Assembly (NCBI GenBank): GCA_046757565.1
Contig: JBHHYN010000032.1
Coordinates: forward strand, 1 to 24,146
Direction of reading: 5' to 3'
DNA: 24,146 nt
Source: JBHHYN01 sp046757565
GTDB taxonomy: Bacteria > Pseudomonadota > Gammaproteobacteria > Eutrophobiales > Eutrophobiaceae
Translations under genes and position numbers: made by a program
The notes under the pieces: model-generated
Database searches by the model: none
What the model was told of the DNA's origin: nothing
The model's input: only the letters and a program-made list of their open reading frames with translations
In this document: positions 23,894 through 24,146 of the stretch, piece by piece
Layout: each line of letters begins with the position of its first letter
Position numbering within the stretch: position 1 is the stretch's first letter

Positions 23894-24146
23894 ATATTTC
23901 ACTGCAGAGAACACAAAGGACACGGAGGAAATCAATGAGGACTGATATAAGAATATAGTTATCCATGCTTTAGTTAATTAATGATCAAATATCATCATCA
24001 AACATAATGAGTTTCTTCAAACTGCTATATGGATAATAAATAATTATGATTTCTATCTCTCAATATTTATCTGTGCCCGAAGAAAATAAATATTAGGCTC
24101 TTCAGCAGAATCTGTGGGTTAACAAGAAAGACTTTTGAATAAAAAC
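23894..24146. other. AT-rich intergenic end of window
   Basis: About 250 bases, strikingly AT-rich compared with everything before. Just after trpE it holds short purine-rich, roughly nine-base repeats (GAGAACACA AAGGACACG at 23907-23924, then a related GAGGAAATC). No gene with plausible start and coding features is seen; the short ATG-led frames stop at once. The end of the window contains a possible IS terminus at 24096-24120. Confidence 0.5.
24096..24120 (+). repeat. Possible insertion-sequence end (ISL3-like terminal repeat)
   Basis: The segment begins GGCTCTTCAGCAGAATCTGT, 20 bases that resemble the GGCTCTT-type inverted repeats of ISL3-family elements from memory. The other end and any transposase would lie outside the window, so this cannot be confirmed. 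Confidence 0.3.

Overview
This window is a chromosomal segment from a gammaproteobacterium of moderate G+C. I cannot name a genus. The placement rests on gene order: hisS-yfgM-bamB-der, dapA-bamC, a nearby bcp and perM, and rpe-gph-trpE are arrangements typical of that class. No tRNA, rRNA or CRISPR array is visible.

Layout. (1) Positions 1-8627 hold housekeeping genes: the 3' end of hisS, yfgM, bamB and der on the plus strand; bamC and dapA on the minus strand; bcp (+), perM (-) and queG (+). They cover histidyl-tRNA charging, outer-membrane protein assembly, ribosome assembly, lysine/cell-wall precursor synthesis, peroxide reduction and tRNA queuosine. (2) Positions 8653-19899 hold an accessory, apparently catabolic block: a VOC-fold protein and a family III CoA-transferase (minus), then an HMG-CoA-lyase-like enzyme and the two subunits of a hydantoinase/oxoprolinase/acetone-carboxylase-type enzyme (plus), a 152-bp MITE-like element, a GntR/FCD regulator (minus) and a TonB-dependent receptor (plus). 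(3) Positions 19942-23893 return to ordinary genes: a DUF3530-type alpha/beta hydrolase (-), then rpe, gph and trpE (+). The last 250 bp are AT-rich, without a gene, and may hold the end of an insertion sequence.

The most interesting result is that the accessory block looks like one regulon. The 12-bp sequence TTGTATACATWA occurs four times by eye in the window, all in two intergenic regions: two copies between the divergent CoA-transferase and lyase genes, and two between the divergent gntR and receptor genes. Three copies lie 24-28 bp (centre to -10) upstream of a plausible -10 box. The natural reading is that the GntR protein represses uptake and catabolism of one compound until it or its CoA ester appears.

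How the genes could work together (inference): the receptor brings a substrate across the outer membrane; HyuAB carboxylates it or opens it at the cost of ATP; the family III enzyme moves CoA onto the resulting acid; the lyase splits the acyl-CoA by a retro-Claisen/aldol step; the VOC protein has an uncertain role because its usual metal ligands seem missing. I cannot assign the substrate, and the exact gene set does not match a pathway I can name.
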